64,000 nucleotides of DNA, taken from positions 62,001-126,000 of the forward strand of contig NZ_JACHIA010000010.1 in assembly GCF_014202995.1 (NCBI RefSeq), written 5' to 3'. This DNA is from Longimicrobium terrae. Its GTDB lineage: Bacteria > Gemmatimonadota > Gemmatimonadetes > Longimicrobiales > Longimicrobiaceae. Of this stretch, positions 7,524-16,385 are shown piece by piece (position 1 is the first letter of the stretch; each line of letters begins with the position of its first letter). A model generated the notes under the pieces. That model did not search any database and had not been told where the DNA came from. It saw nothing but the letters and a program-made list of their open reading frames with translations. Both the position numbers and the translations under genes were made by a program.

Positions 7524-8480
7524 TCAGGGCTCCGGCGCGCGCAGCAGGCCGCCCTCGTAGATGCGGCGGATGGTGGCTTCGATGTCCGGCTCGCGGACGG
7601 TTACGTCGCGCACGGGCGCATGGGCCGTCACCAGCGCGATGGGGCGGGCGGCCGCGCCCTCGAACGCGTAGGTCGCCCGCGGCCCTTCCACGGACAGCAT
7701 CCGCAGACCCTCTACGGCGGGCTCGGCGGGCGGGGCCTCGAACTCCACCACCAGCTCGCGCGCACCGCCGAATCGCGTCTGCAGATCAGGCAGTCCGCCG
7801 TCGTACAACAGGCTGCCGTGGTCGATGATCAGGACGCGCCGCGCGAGCCGCTCGATGTCCGTAAGGTCGTGCGTGGTAAGCAGAACGGTGACGCCGCGCT
7901 CGGCGTTGATGTGCTGCACGAAGGTGCGGATGCGCTCCTTGGCCACCACGTCCAGCCCCACCGTGGGCTCGTCCAGAAAGAGGAGTTCGGGGTCGTGCAG
8001 CAGGGCGGCGGCCAGATCGGCGCGCATCCGCTGGCCGAGGCTGAGCGAGCGCGCGGGGGTGCCCAGAAACGGTCCCAGTTCCAGCATCTCCGTGAACGCG
8101 GCCAGGTTGCGGCGAAAGCGTTCGGCCGGAACGCGATACACGTCGCGCAGCAGGTCCAGCGAGTCGCGCAGCGGGAGGTCCCACCAGAGCGTGGTGCGCT
8201 GGCCGAAGACGGCGCCCAGCCGTGCGACGTGCCGCCGGCGGTCGCGCCACGGCACCAGCCCGCCCACCTCCACCCGGCCCGCCGTGGGGACGAGGAGGCC
8301 GGTGAGTACCTTGATGGTCGTGCTCTTTCCCGCCCCGTTCGGCCCCAGGTAGCCGACCACCTCGCCGCGCGCGACGGTGAAGCTCACGTCGCGAACCGCG
8401 TCGACGGTGCCCCGCGTTCCGCGCAGCAGGCCACCCGTTCGCGTCACGAACGACTTGTGCAGGTGCTCGACGGTGATCAT
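7524..8480 (-). CDS. ABC transporter ATP-binding protein (ABC-2 / DUF990 system)
   Basis: A 318-residue ATPase. Walker A is GPNGAGKST near residue 50, the signature is LSLGQRMRADLA, Walker B is LLFLDEPT and the switch His lies in LLTTHDLTDIE. The C-terminal 80 residues form the extra domain typical of ABC-2 ATPases. It is the third gene of a minus-strand operon after two permeases (10159 to 9338, then 9345 to 8515), 34 nt after the second. Together they form a two-permease ABC-2 exporter of the DUF990 kind. The substrate is unknown. Export of the nearby modified peptide is possible, but strand and distance give no direct support. Confidence 0.85.
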   Translation of the reverse strand: MITVEHLHKSFVTRTGGLLRGTRGTVDAVRDVSFTVARGEVVGYLGPNGAGKSTTIKVLTGLLVPTAGRVEVGGLVPWRDRRRHVARLGAVFGQRTTLWWDLPLRDSLDLLRDVYRVPAERFRRNLAAFTEMLELGPFLGTPARSLSLGQRMRADLAAALLHDPELLFLDEPTVGLDVVAKERIRTFVQHINAERGVTVLLTTHDLTDIERLARRVLIIDHGSLLYDGGLPDLQTRFGGARELVVEFEAPPAEPAVEGLRMLSVEGPRATYAFEGAAARPIALVTAHAPVRDVTVREPDIEATIRRIYEGGLLRAPEP

Positions 8481-8514
8481 GCGGATTCGCGGAGATCGGC
8501 GGCGTGGCGGACGG

Positions 8515-9345
8515 TCAATTCCCCGCCCCGTGATAGTGGCGCACGCCCACGCGCCAGAACGCGAACGCCGCCGCCAGCAGCAGCGGGCCGACGACCATGG
8601 GCAGGAACGCGGCCCAGTGCGGCAGGCCGTCCGGCAGCGGCCGACCCAGCACGTGCAGCACGGGAAAGTAGCTGAGGAACGCGGCGGGGATCAGGTAGGT
8701 GAACGTCCTTCGCAGCCACGTTCCGTAGATGTCCATGGGATACGAGATCAGCGTGCGGCCGCCGTAGGTGAGCACGTTCATGGCTTCCACGCTCTGCACC
8801 GTCCAGAACGTCAGCGTTCCGCCGACGACGAACAGGCCGCCGAAGAAGGCGATCATCCCCAGCACGCTTGCCGCCATCAGCAGCACGTCCCCGATCGTCC
8901 AGGCGACATCCACGCCCGCGACGCCGTAACCGACGATCCCCACCGCCAGCACCACGCGCGTCAGCCGCCGCAGGGCGAAATCAGAGCCGAAAATCTGCAG
9001 CGGGAGCGGTACGGGGCGCAGCAGAAAGGTGTCGAAGCTGCCGGTGCGCACGTGCCCGCTGAGCGTGGGCGCGTCGTATCCGCCGAAGACGATGTCCATC
9101 AGCACGAAGGCGAGTTCGGCGATTCCGTACAGGAGCGCGACTTCGCCCAGGCTCCATCCGCTGAACGAGCCGAAGCGCGGAAGCACCAGCGCGAACGCGG
9201 CGAACTCGGTGGCGGTGACGAGCGCGGCCGCGGCGGCATCCAGCAGAAACGCGGTCCGGTAGACCAGCTGCGACCGTGCCTGCGCCCCCAGCAGCCGCCG
9301 GTAGAGGCGGAAGTGGTGGCGCGCATCCCTCACCCAATCAGCCAC
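8515..9345 (-). CDS. ABC-2 family permease, DUF990-like
   Basis: A 276-residue integral membrane protein with about six hydrophobic segments (for example TAFLLDAAAAALVTATEFAA and LLMAASVLGMIAFFGGLFVV). The motif TGSFDTFLLRPVPLPLQ, a short amphipathic stretch with RP, is typical of ABC-2/DUF990 permeases. GTG at 9345 overlaps the last codons of the upstream permease by 8 nt, so the two are translationally coupled and probably form a heterodimer in the inner membrane served by the ATPase downstream. Confidence 0.8.
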   Translation of the reverse strand: MADWVRDARHHFRLYRRLLGAQARSQLVYRTAFLLDAAAAALVTATEFAAFALVLPRFGSFSGWSLGEVALLYGIAELAFVLMDIVFGGYDAPTLSGHVRTGSFDTFLLRPVPLPLQIFGSDFALRRLTRVVLAVGIVGYGVAGVDVAWTIGDVLLMAASVLGMIAFFGGLFVVGGTLTFWTVQSVEAMNVLTYGGRTLISYPMDIYGTWLRRTFTYLIPAAFLSYFPVLHVLGRPLPDGLPHWAAFLPMVVGPLLLAAAFAFWRVGVRHYHGAGN

Positions 9346-10159
9346 CGGCCACCTCCAGCCGCCGCAGCCCGCGCGCCAGTGTCAGGCGCGCCAGGGCGAG
9401 CAGCGCCACCGTCCACGCGGCCTGCACCGCGATCGCCTGGACCGCGTCCATTCCCACGCGCACACCCAGCCAGACTTCGATGACGGTGTTCATCATCCCG
9501 GGAAACGGGGTGAGGGCGAGCAGCCGCTGAAACCATGCGGGAAAGAACGCCAGCGGCATCAGAAATCCGCACGACAGCCCCATGATTCCCCACGCGAAAC
9601 GGCCGATTCCCACGGCGTCGGGCGACCAGAAGGCCGCGCAGTTCACCCAGAAGCGGAACGCGAATCCGCACGCCCACGCAAGGAGGAGGCTGATTGCGAC
9701 CAGGGCCGGGCTGGCCGGCCACTCCAGCCCCCAGATCAGTGCATAAAGCGCCAGGATCGACACGCCGCGCAGCAGAAACTGGGCGGCGGCGCGCCCCGCG
9801 TCCTGCGCCATCCAGAAGCCCAGAAACGAGTGCGGGCGCAGCAGTTCCGTCGCCACCTCGCCGCGATGGATGGTGCGCATCAGGTCGTACCATCCAAAGA
9901 GGCTGAACGCGCTGAGCAGGGCCTGGGTAAGGCCGGTGTAGGTGACGGCGTCGGCCTGCGTGTATCCAGCCATTTGCGGACGCGCGCCGAACAGCGCCAG
10001 GAGCACGGCCACGCGCAACGCGCCGAAGAAGAGATTGGTGACCAGGCCCCAGAACGTGGCCAGCGGGTACGCGAACTGGCGCCGGAACGACAGCCGCGCG
10101 CCGTGCAGGTACAGAGGCAGGTTGAGGCCCGTGCGGATCGTCGGTGCGGCGGTGGTCAA
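9338..10159 (-). CDS. ABC-2 family permease, DUF990-like
   Basis: A 273-residue membrane protein, first gene of the three-gene transporter operon. It starts with TTG at 10159, 6 nt after AAAGGAG. It has about six transmembrane segments and the RP-containing loop GEVATELLRPHSFLG, which parallels the loop in the partner permease. The two permeases are diverged paralogues. Substrate unknown. Confidence 0.8.
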   Translation of the reverse strand: MTTAAPTIRTGLNLPLYLHGARLSFRRQFAYPLATFWGLVTNLFFGALRVAVLLALFGARPQMAGYTQADAVTYTGLTQALLSAFSLFGWYDLMRTIHRGEVATELLRPHSFLGFWMAQDAGRAAAQFLLRGVSILALYALIWGLEWPASPALVAISLLLAWACGFAFRFWVNCAAFWSPDAVGIGRFAWGIMGLSCGFLMPLAFFPAWFQRLLALTPFPGMMNTVIEVWLGVRVGMDAVQAIAVQAAWTVALLALARLTLARGLRRLEVAGG

Positions 10160-10193
10160 GCCTGCTCCTTTCTTTGCCGGGCTGGGCGTGGGG

Positions 10194-10375
10194 GCTGGGG
10201 CGACTGAAGTCGCGGCAACAACGGCGCGAAGTCCGCCTGCGCGGACTGGGGCGGAAAGTAGCGTTCAGGCGGCAACCGTCGGCCCGTCGACCTGTCCAGG
10301 AGCGAATGAATTCGCCGCTGGAACAGCACGAAGTCCGCCTTCGCGGACTGTGGCCGCCGGTTCAACGCGCGGGGG
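10194..10375 (-). repeat. Intergenic palindromic repeat (module B)
   Basis: Occupies most of the 265-nt gap between the ABC operon and the CoA-transferase gene. It is a chain of short hairpins: GACTGAAGTC, then AGTCCGCCTGCGCGGACT, then GCGAATGAATTCGC, then AGTCCGCCTTCGCGGACT. The same chain appears in reverse orientation at 15080-15252 and shortened at 61393-61452. No protein is encoded in it. Confidence 0.8.
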
Positions 10376-10424
10376 CGAGCCGGCGTGCGCGGGCCAGATT
10401 CTTCGATCGCGCGGGACGCGGCGA

Positions 10425-11645
10425 TTACGGAAGGGCGTCGCTGGCGGATTCGGGGTGGGGGCCGGGGCGCGGCGCCCAGCCGTCCGCCACCACCTCGGCC
10501 GTGTGCTGGCCCAGCGCGGGCGCGGGGAGGCGCGGGGAGGCCGGCGTGCGGTCCAGCCGCAGCGGCGAGGCGACGGTAGGCACTGCGCCGAAGGTGGCGC
10601 CTTCCATCTGCCAGAGACCGTCGCGCTCCAGCAGCACGGGATCGCGCAGCGCCTCGCCCACGGTCTGCACGGGGGCGCAGGGGACGCCGGCATCCTCCAT
10701 CGCGCCCAGCCACGCGGCCGCGTCCGCCGTGCGGAAGCGCGCCGCGAGCAGCGGAACCAGAAGCTCGCGGTGCTCCACACGGCCGGGATTGGTGGCGAAC
10801 CGCTCGTCATCCCGCAGGTCGTCCGCGCCCAGCACGCCACACAGACGCCGCCACTGCGCGTCATTTCCTACTGCGACGGCGACGGGGCGGTCCGCGGCGG
10901 CAAAGGTCTGGTACGGGACGATGGTGGCGTGCGCGTTGCCCCAGCGCCGCGGCTCGTTTCCCGTCACGAGCGCGGCCTGCGCCACGTTCACCAGCCCCGC
11001 CATCGCCGAATCGTACAGCGCTACCTCCACCCGCTGCCCGCGCCCGGAAATCTCGCGTTCGCGCAGCGCGGCGAGGATCGCGATCGCCGCGTTCTGCCCG
11101 GTGAGCACATCCACCAGCGCGATGCCCGCCTTGGTGGGCGCACCGTCCGGCTCGCCGGTGATGGACATCCACCCGGACCGCGCCTGCACGGCGAAGTCGT
11201 AGCCCGGCCGCCCCGGCTCCGGCCCGTCCGATCCGTATCCCGTGATCGAGCAGTACACGAGCCCCGGATTGTCCGCGGCGAGCGCGTCGAATCCCAGGCC
11301 CCACCCGTCCAGCGTGCCCGGCGCATAGTTTTCCACCAGCACGTCCGCGTCCCGCGCCAGGCGACGGACCAGATCGCGCCCGTCCTGCGTCTTGAGATCC
11401 ACCGCCGCCGAGCGCTTGTTGCGATTGACGCAGAGATAGTAGGCGGACTCGCGGCCGCCGGTCCCGGGGGACCAGGGCGGGCCCCAGGTGCGCGTGTCGT
11501 CGCCAGTGCCGGGGCGCTCGATCTTGAGCACGTCCGCGCCCAGGTCGCCCAGCGTCATGGTGCAGAGCGGGCCGGCCAGAACGCGGCTCAGGTCCAGCAC
11601 GCGGATGCCGGCGAGCGGTCCGCGCGCCTCGGGATTGGGGGACAT
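10425..11645 (-). CDS. CaiB/BaiF family CoA-transferase (class III)
   Basis: A 406-residue protein of typical length. It opens with LAGIRVLDLSRVLAGPLCTMTLGDLGADVLKIERPGTGDDTR (quoted in parts: RVLDLSRVLAGP and LGADVLKIE), the hallmark of the family, followed by NRNKRSAAVDLK, ADVLVENYAPGTLDGWGL and the GYGSDGPE segment near the catalytic Asp (GYDFAVQA). These enzymes move CoA between organic acids through an aspartyl-CoA anhydride. The acid cannot be told from sequence. ATG at 11645 is preferred to one 7 codons upstream because the family start aligns there. It stands alone; both flanks are repetitive. Confidence 0.85.
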   Translation of the reverse strand: MSPNPEARGPLAGIRVLDLSRVLAGPLCTMTLGDLGADVLKIERPGTGDDTRTWGPPWSPGTGGRESAYYLCVNRNKRSAAVDLKTQDGRDLVRRLARDADVLVENYAPGTLDGWGLGFDALAADNPGLVYCSITGYGSDGPEPGRPGYDFAVQARSGWMSITGEPDGAPTKAGIALVDVLTGQNAAIAILAALREREISGRGQRVEVALYDSAMAGLVNVAQAALVTGNEPRRWGNAHATIVPYQTFAAADRPVAVAVGNDAQWRRLCGVLGADDLRDDERFATNPGRVEHRELLVPLLAARFRTADAAAWLGAMEDAGVPCAPVQTVGEALRDPVLLERDGLWQMEGATFGAVPTVASPLRLDRTPASPRLPAPALGQHTAEVVADGWAPRPGPHPESASDALP

Positions 11646-11751
11646 GGGGCCTTGTGGATGGATCACGGGTCGCGAGCGCGCAGAGTAGGCGTCCGCGTGC
11701 CCCGGCGATAGGGCGCGGGACTCCGGTTTCGTGCGGTGGACGAGCTTCTAC

Positions 11752-11975
11752 TGCCGTTTCACACGGAGGCCACGGAGGATGCACGGAGGGCACGGAGGAA
11801 CAGCAATCTCACGCAGAGCAGCAGAGGAGCAGAGAACAGACAACAAAAGGCATCACACAGAGTTAACAGAGTCAACAGGAACAGAAGTCATGTACTCCGT
11901 TGATTTCGTCGGCTCCGTGTGAGCCCGATCATTTCTTCTTTTTTCTCTGCTGCTCTGCTGCTCTGCGTGAGGGAT
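11752..11975. repeat. Long inverted-repeat element with CACGGAGG module
   Basis: The gap 11646-12224 has no gene. It begins with CCGTTTCACACGGAGGCC and two further CACGGAGG copies, then TCACGCAGAGCAGCAG, a centre with CAGAGTTAACAGAGTCAACAG, and finally the opposite arm CTGCTGCTCTGCTGCTCTGCGTGAG. The two arms could form a hairpin of about 150 nt. Related elements lie at 27748, 42630 and 54712, and the CACGGAGG module alone at 36617. The 12000-12224 segment holds nothing I recognise apart from the helicase gene leader. Confidence 0.75.
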
Positions 11976-12224
11976 CCGTTGTTGATCGGTTCCCCCGCGC
12001 CCCTCCGCCACCCCCGCGTCCTCCGCGTGAAAATGCACCCGGAATCAGCGGCGCCCTGCGATGAATCGCGACCCAACTTCGCGTATCGCGCCCGCGTGAC
12101 GTAAGTTGTCCACCCCGCGCGCCGCAACTGGCCGGCGCCGGGCAGGAACCTTGCGAATGCGGGCGCGCGAATCGGTTGACGCTGCGCGTCGGTGTGACCC
12201 ACCCAGACGGACGGAACGACGTAC

Positions 12225-14123
12225 ATGGCTTCATTCAACGACCTCGGGCTTCGCGAGCCGCTCCTCGCGGCGCTGGAAGACGCCGGGATCGAGCGCCCCA
12301 CCGCCCTGCAGCAAGCCGCCATTCCGGTGCTTCGCCGCGAAGGCAACCTGGTGGCGCGCGCGGGCAGCGGATCCGGCAAGACGCTGGCCTACGGGCTGGG
12401 CGTGCTGGACCGCCTGTCGCCCCGCGAAACCGGCGAAGACGAGGCGGAAGAAGCAGCCGGCGGCACGCGCCTGCTCATTCTTTCCGCCACCCCCGAGGCC
12501 GCGGACCGCGCCGCGCTGGAACTGGTGCCCTTTGCCCACGCGGGCGGGCTGAGCGTCTCGGCCTCCGGCGGCGGATGGGGCACGGCGGCGGGGCAGGCCG
12601 ACGTGCTGGCCGCGACGCCGGCCGAGGTCATGGAAGCCGTGCGCTCCAGCGACGTCAAGCTCGAAGGCGTGGAGGCCGTGGTGATCGACGGCGCCGCCGA
12701 AATCCACGCGCTGGGTGGATGGGAAGTGCTGGAAACGCTGTTCGATCACCTGCCGCGCGACGCGCAGCGCATCATCATCACCGCCGAGGTGATCGAGCCG
12801 GTGGAAGACCTGGCCAGCCGCCGGGTCAAGCGCGCCATCCGCTACCCGGCCGAGGCCGCGGTGCCGGACAACGTCCCCGCGCCCGCGCCCACGTCCACCG
12901 TGGGCTACGTCCCCGTCGCCGACCGCGACAAGGTGGACACCGTGGCGCGCCTGCTGGGCGGCAACGGCCGCGGTGAGGGCGACGTCACCGTGCTGTACTG
13001 CCGCACGGAAGAACGCGCCGCGCAGGTGGCCGAAGCGCTCTCCATGCGCGGCTTCCTGGTGGGCGACGCGGATGATCCGGACACCGAAGTGGCCGTCATC
13101 GGCTCCGCGCCGGAGGACGAAGACGAGACGGAAACACCGGCCGGGCAGGTGATCAGCTTTGACGTCCCCGCGGACGAGGAAACGCTGACCGCGCGCCACG
13201 GCGGCGAGGACCCGGGCTTCATCCTGGTGGAGCCGCGCGAACTGGGGCACCTGCGCCAGATCGCCAAGCGCGCCAACTTCCACGCCCAGCCGGCGGGGAT
13301 CGCGGGCGAAGAGCCGGTTTCGCGCTCGGCGGACCTGCGCGCCTTCCGCGGCGAACTGCGCCGCGCGATCCGCGAAGAAGATCTGTCCGCGCAGATGCTC
13401 ATCCTGGAGCCGCTGTTCGACGACTTCACCCCGGCGGAAGTGGCGGCGGCGGCCTCCGCGCTGCTGCGCCGCCGTCCGGCCGCCGTGGCCGCCTCGGCGG
13501 ACGCCATGCCCGCGGCGGCGCAGGCTGCCCGCGCGGCGCGTCCCCAAGCCCGCCCCGCGGCGGGACAGACGGACGCGGGACCGGCGCCCTCCGCCTTCAC
13601 CCGGCTGTTCATCAGCCTGGGCGAGCGCGACGGCGTGCGGGCCAGCGACCTGATGGGCGCCATCGCCGGCGAAGCCGACATCCCCGGCAGCAACATCGGC
13701 AAGATCGACATCCGCGACACCTTCAGCATCGTCGAGGTGCCCGCGGACGTGGCGGAGCGCGTGATCAGCGCGCTCAACGGCACCACCATGAAGAGCCGCA
13801 GCCTGCGCGTGGACTACGACCGCCAGCGCAAGGCGCCCGCGGGCGGACGCGACGGCGGCGGACCTCCGCGGCGCATGCAGCGCCCCGGACCGCGCGACGG
13901 CGCTCCTCCTCGCGGCGGCGATGATCGGCCCCCGCGCCGCGACGACCGCGGCCCGCGTGGCGGCGACGACCGTCCCCGTGGCGGCGGCGGTGGATACGGC
14001 GGTGGCGGCGGGCGTCCCTCCGGGGGCGGTGGATACGGCGGCGGCGGATCCCGCGGCGGCAGCGGTGGCGGTGGTGGAGCCCCGTCGCGCGGCGGTGGAT
14101 TCCGTCGTCCGCGCGAGGACTGA
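12225..14123 (+). CDS. Degenerate DEAD-box RNA helicase-like protein with DbpA-type RNA-binding domain and RGG tail
   Basis: A 632-residue protein. A Q-motif region (RPTALQQAAIPVL) and a good Walker A (ARAGSGSGKT, Lys52) start the first RecA domain. Where DEAD is expected the sequence is VVIDGAAEI (Asp155-Gly-Ala-Ala), so the Walker B glutamate is missing. Motif III SAT is replaced by ITAEV. In the second domain motif VI (HRxGRxGR) is absent. Residues about 465-540 match the DbpA RRM-like domain (FTRLFISLGERDG, then FSIVEVP). The last 90 residues are Gly/Arg rich with RGG and YGGGG repeats. It may bind ATP and RNA but is unlikely to unwind by the usual mechanism. A role as an RNA chaperone or ribosome-assembly or condensate factor is inference. 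Confidence 0.8.
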   Translation: MASFNDLGLREPLLAALEDAGIERPTALQQAAIPVLRREGNLVARAGSGSGKTLAYGLGVLDRLSPRETGEDEAEEAAGGTRLLILSATPEAADRAALELVPFAHAGGLSVSASGGGWGTAAGQADVLAATPAEVMEAVRSSDVKLEGVEAVVIDGAAEIHALGGWEVLETLFDHLPRDAQRIIITAEVIEPVEDLASRRVKRAIRYPAEAAVPDNVPAPAPTSTVGYVPVADRDKVDTVARLLGGNGRGEGDVTVLYCRTEERAAQVAEALSMRGFLVGDADDPDTEVAVIGSAPEDEDETETPAGQVISFDVPADEETLTARHGGEDPGFILVEPRELGHLRQIAKRANFHAQPAGIAGEEPVSRSADLRAFRGELRRAIREEDLSAQMLILEPLFDDFTPAEVAAAASALLRRRPAAVAASADAMPAAAQAARAARPQARPAAGQTDAGPAPSAFTRLFISLGERDGVRASDLMGAIAGEADIPGSNIGKIDIRDTFSIVEVPADVAERVISALNGTTMKSRSLRVDYDRQRKAPAGGRDGGGPPRRMQRPGPRDGAPPRGGDDRPPRRDDRGPRGGDDRPRGGGGGYGGGGGRPSGGGGYGGGGSRGGSGGGGGAPSRGGGFRRPRED

Positions 14124-14168
14124 TCCCATGCCGTCCACGGCGGGCATCCACACGCACCCGCTGTAATC

Positions 14169-14207
14169 GAAAGCGCCCCCGTGCCGGCGCGCGGGGGCGC
14201 TTCCGTT
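14169..14207 (+). terminator. Intrinsic terminator after the helicase-like gene
   Basis: A stem of about 12 bp (GAAAGCGCCCCCG with its complement) ending in TTCC. It lies 45 nt after the stop codon. Confidence 0.65.
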
Positions 14208-14263
14208 CGAAATCATCTCGGGCCGCGCTCCTCCCCATCATCCCTCCCCCGCCCCACCCGCCC

Positions 14264-14935
14264 ATGAACATGATCCACAACCTGCGCCGCGCCTCCCGCG
14301 TGGCCGCGCTCATGGCGCGAAACGGACCGGCGCCGGTGCGCATGGCCCGCACGGCCATCCGCGAGCACGGCGCCATGCAGCGCACGTGGGAGCTGGCGAG
14401 CCTCATCAGCCGCGTCGCGGAGCTGCGGCCGGGCGTGGTGGTGGAGATCGGGACGCACCGCGGGGGGACGCTGCGGTGCTGGGCCGCGACCGCCGCGGCG
14501 GATGCGCTGCTGGTGAGCATCGACCTGCCCAATCCGGCGGAGGGGATGGGAACGCGGCCGGACGACCTGCTCGCCGTACGCCGCGCGCTTCAGCCGGCCC
14601 AGACGCTCGCGGAGGTCACGGGTGATTCTCATCTTCCGGAAACGCGCGACCGCCTCGTGGAGATCCTGGCGGGACAGTCCGTAGACTTCCTGTGGATCGA
14701 CGGCGACCACTCCGAGGCCGGCGTGCGGCAGGACTGGGCGCTCTACAGCGGCCTCGTGCGCCCGGGAGGCATCGCCGCGCTGCACGACATCCATCCCAAC
14801 CCGGAACTCCCAGGCAACCAGGTGCAGCCGCTGTGGCGGGAACTGAAGCGGCGGCATCCGGGAAAGACGGCGCAGTTCATCGACCAGGACCAGGCTGGCG
14901 GGCGCGGCTGCGGAATCGGCGTCGTGCGTCTCTGA
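14264..14935 (+). CDS. Class I SAM-dependent methyltransferase / CmcI-like
   Basis: A 223-residue protein. VVVEIGTHRGGTLRCWA near residue 58 is the glycine-rich SAM site of the CmcI/Methyltransf_24 group, LVSIDLP is the acidic end of strand 2, and VDFLWIDGDHSEAGVRQDWALY with ALHDIH gives the metal-type motif of the same group. The length fits. Relatives methylate small molecules or sugars; the acceptor is unknown. There is no clear ribosome-binding site before ATG 14264. No functional link with the neighbours is evident. Confidence 0.7.
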   Translation: MNMIHNLRRASRVAALMARNGPAPVRMARTAIREHGAMQRTWELASLISRVAELRPGVVVEIGTHRGGTLRCWAATAAADALLVSIDLPNPAEGMGTRPDDLLAVRRALQPAQTLAEVTGDSHLPETRDRLVEILAGQSVDFLWIDGDHSEAGVRQDWALYSGLVRPGGIAALHDIHPNPELPGNQVQPLWRELKRRHPGKTAQFIDQDQAGGRGCGIGVVRL

Positions 14936-15079
14936 CTGGATCCGCACTGCACGGGGACGACGGAGGGCGGCGCGCCACCATTGCGCGCCGCCCTTTGCGT
15001 CGGCTACACTAGCGCCGCGCGGGGGTCCGGGCAGATTTCGGGAATTTCGGCCGATGCGGATCGATGCGCCGCGCGTCTG

Positions 15080-15252
15080 AATCCGCCGCCCCAGTCCGCG
15101 CAGGCGGACTTCGTGCGGGTCCAGCGGCGAATTCATTCGCTCCTGGATGGCGGCGCGGGCCGGCGCAGGTCGAGACGCATCAGACCCGCTGCCCCAGTCC
15201 GCGCAGGCGGAGTTCGCGCCGTTGTTGCCGCGACTTCAGTCGCCCCGGCACC
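15080..15252 (+). repeat. Intergenic palindromic repeat (module B, opposite orientation)
   Basis: Fills half of the 347-nt gap between the methyltransferase and Smr genes. It reads CCGCCCCAGTCCGCGCAGG, then GCGGCGAATTCATTCGC, then AGTCCGCGCAGGCGGAGTTCG, then CGCGACTTCAGTCGCCCC. This is the reverse complement of the element at 10194-10375. The rest of the gap (14936-15079) has no recognisable feature. Confidence 0.8.
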
Positions 15253-15282
15253 GAGGTACCCGGCAACCACCGCGCCCGACCA

Positions 15283-15786
15283 TCAGCCGTCCTCGGCGCC
15301 CTCGGCCAGCATGCGGCGGATTTCGGCGTCCAGCAGCGCGGGCGTGGGGCTCACGCCCAGTTCGGCGAGCGCCTCGGCGGCGCGCAGGCGCAGCGCGGGG
15401 TGTGCATCGTCCAGCACGGGCGAGCGGAACACGGGCGCGGCGGGGCGCGCGGGCGGCGGCGGGCGGCGCAGTTCCACGCGAAAGCTGCCGCCCTGGCTGG
15501 CATCCTCCCATCCGCTCACCAGCCGCCCCTTGAGCGCGGTGAGCAGGTCCTCCACCTCGTTCTTGACGACGGGGATGCCGCGCGAATGCAGCCCGCGGCC
15601 GGTGACCACGATCACCGTGCGGACGTTGCGCGCCTGCTGGTCGCGCAGCCAGACCTCCGTCCGCCGCCGCGCCTCTTCGCCCGTCATTCCGTGCAGGTCC
15701 AGAATGGGGTGCACGCGCCCCCACACCTCGCGCGAGATGCCCGGCGAGGCTGGTTCAGCGGTCGGGAGGCGCTTCTTCCGGCCCAT
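15283..15786 (-). CDS. Smr-domain protein (possible nuclease)
   Basis: A 167-residue protein. The Smr (small MutS-related) core is ILDLHGMTGEEARRR (residues about 28-42) followed by VIVVTGRGLHSRGIPVVK, containing the LDLHG and TGRGxHS signatures. Free-standing Smr proteins are reported as DNA- or RNA-cleaving factors acting in repair or on collided ribosomes. A 60-residue C-terminal helical extension is unusual for minimal Smr proteins. ATG 15786 (MGRKKRL) is preferred over one 9 codons upstream. No partner is nearby. Confidence 0.75.
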   Translation of the reverse strand: MGRKKRLPTAEPASPGISREVWGRVHPILDLHGMTGEEARRRTEVWLRDQQARNVRTVIVVTGRGLHSRGIPVVKNEVEDLLTALKGRLVSGWEDASQGGSFRVELRRPPPPARPAAPVFRSPVLDDAHPALRLRAAEALAELGVSPTPALLDAEIRRMLAEGAEDG

Positions 15787-15934
15787 GCGCAAGGTGAGAG
15801 GTTGAACGTGCAACGGACCGCGGACACGGCGTGAACATGCACGATAGCCGCCGCGCCGCGCGAACGGAACCGTGCAAGGCGATCTGGACGCGTCTTTTTC
15901 GGGAAAGATGACCTGACGGGATGGCGAAGTTCGC

Positions 15935-16228
15935 GGGCGGCCCCCACCCGGGCTCGTACTACTCGCCCACCCTCCGGCACGAGAGCGGATGAATCCGCCG
16001 CTCCAACCGCGGGAACCCCCGACTCATGGCCGCTGTCGCGTCCACGATCGGGGCTTCAACTGCACCGTGGCCGCCGAATCCGGTGTGAGTTCCCCCCTCT
16101 CCGTGCGGCAGTTTGCACGGGGAGGGGCCGGGGGAGGGGCCTGCCGGGGGACGCGAGCCGAACCCGCCTCCGCGCCGAACGGCTCCCCCTCCCCCGCTTG
16201 CGGGGCGAGGGGGCTGGGGGGAGGGGGC
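15935..16228 (+). repeat. Mosaic repeat island (modules R3, A, R2)
   Basis: The 526-nt gap between the smr gene and the HU terminator is mostly repeat. First comes GGGCGGCCCCCACCCGGGCT (R3, truncated). Next is module A, starting GCGGATGAATCCGCCGCTCC and ending in GGGGCTTCAACTGCACCG. Last are two GC palindromes (R2), CCCTCTCCGTGCGGCAGTTT and the CCCCCGCTTGCGGGG type. The same order recurs at 22707-23178 and 47729-48190. Confidence 0.8.
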
Positions 16229-16312
16229 CCTCTCCGAACGCGCCTCAGCTGGGCTGATCGCGCTACCCTCCGTCCTCGACGCGAAAGCTCTTGACGCGCC
16301 TGTGGCGGAAAA

Positions 16313-16347
16313 CACGAAAGCCACGGCGCTGGGCCGTGGCTTTCGTG
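16313..16347 (-). terminator. Intrinsic terminator of the HU gene
   Basis: A 15-bp perfect stem (CACGAAAGCCACGGC and its complement) with a 5-nt loop. On the minus strand it runs into GTGTTTTCC. Confidence 0.85.
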
Positions 16348-16385
16348 AAGTGGAACCGGCGAACGCTCCGCCGTCGATCAATGGT

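Noticed and set aside
7524-10159. ABC-2 transporter as the exporter of the MNIO peptide
   Set aside because: Opposite strand, separate operon, with two terminators and an unrelated gene in between. No specific evidence.
12231-14216. Long open frame antisense to the helicase-like gene
   Set aside because: High GC removes stop codons on the opposite strand. The product is His/Arg-rich, has no domain, and the sense strand has clear motifs.
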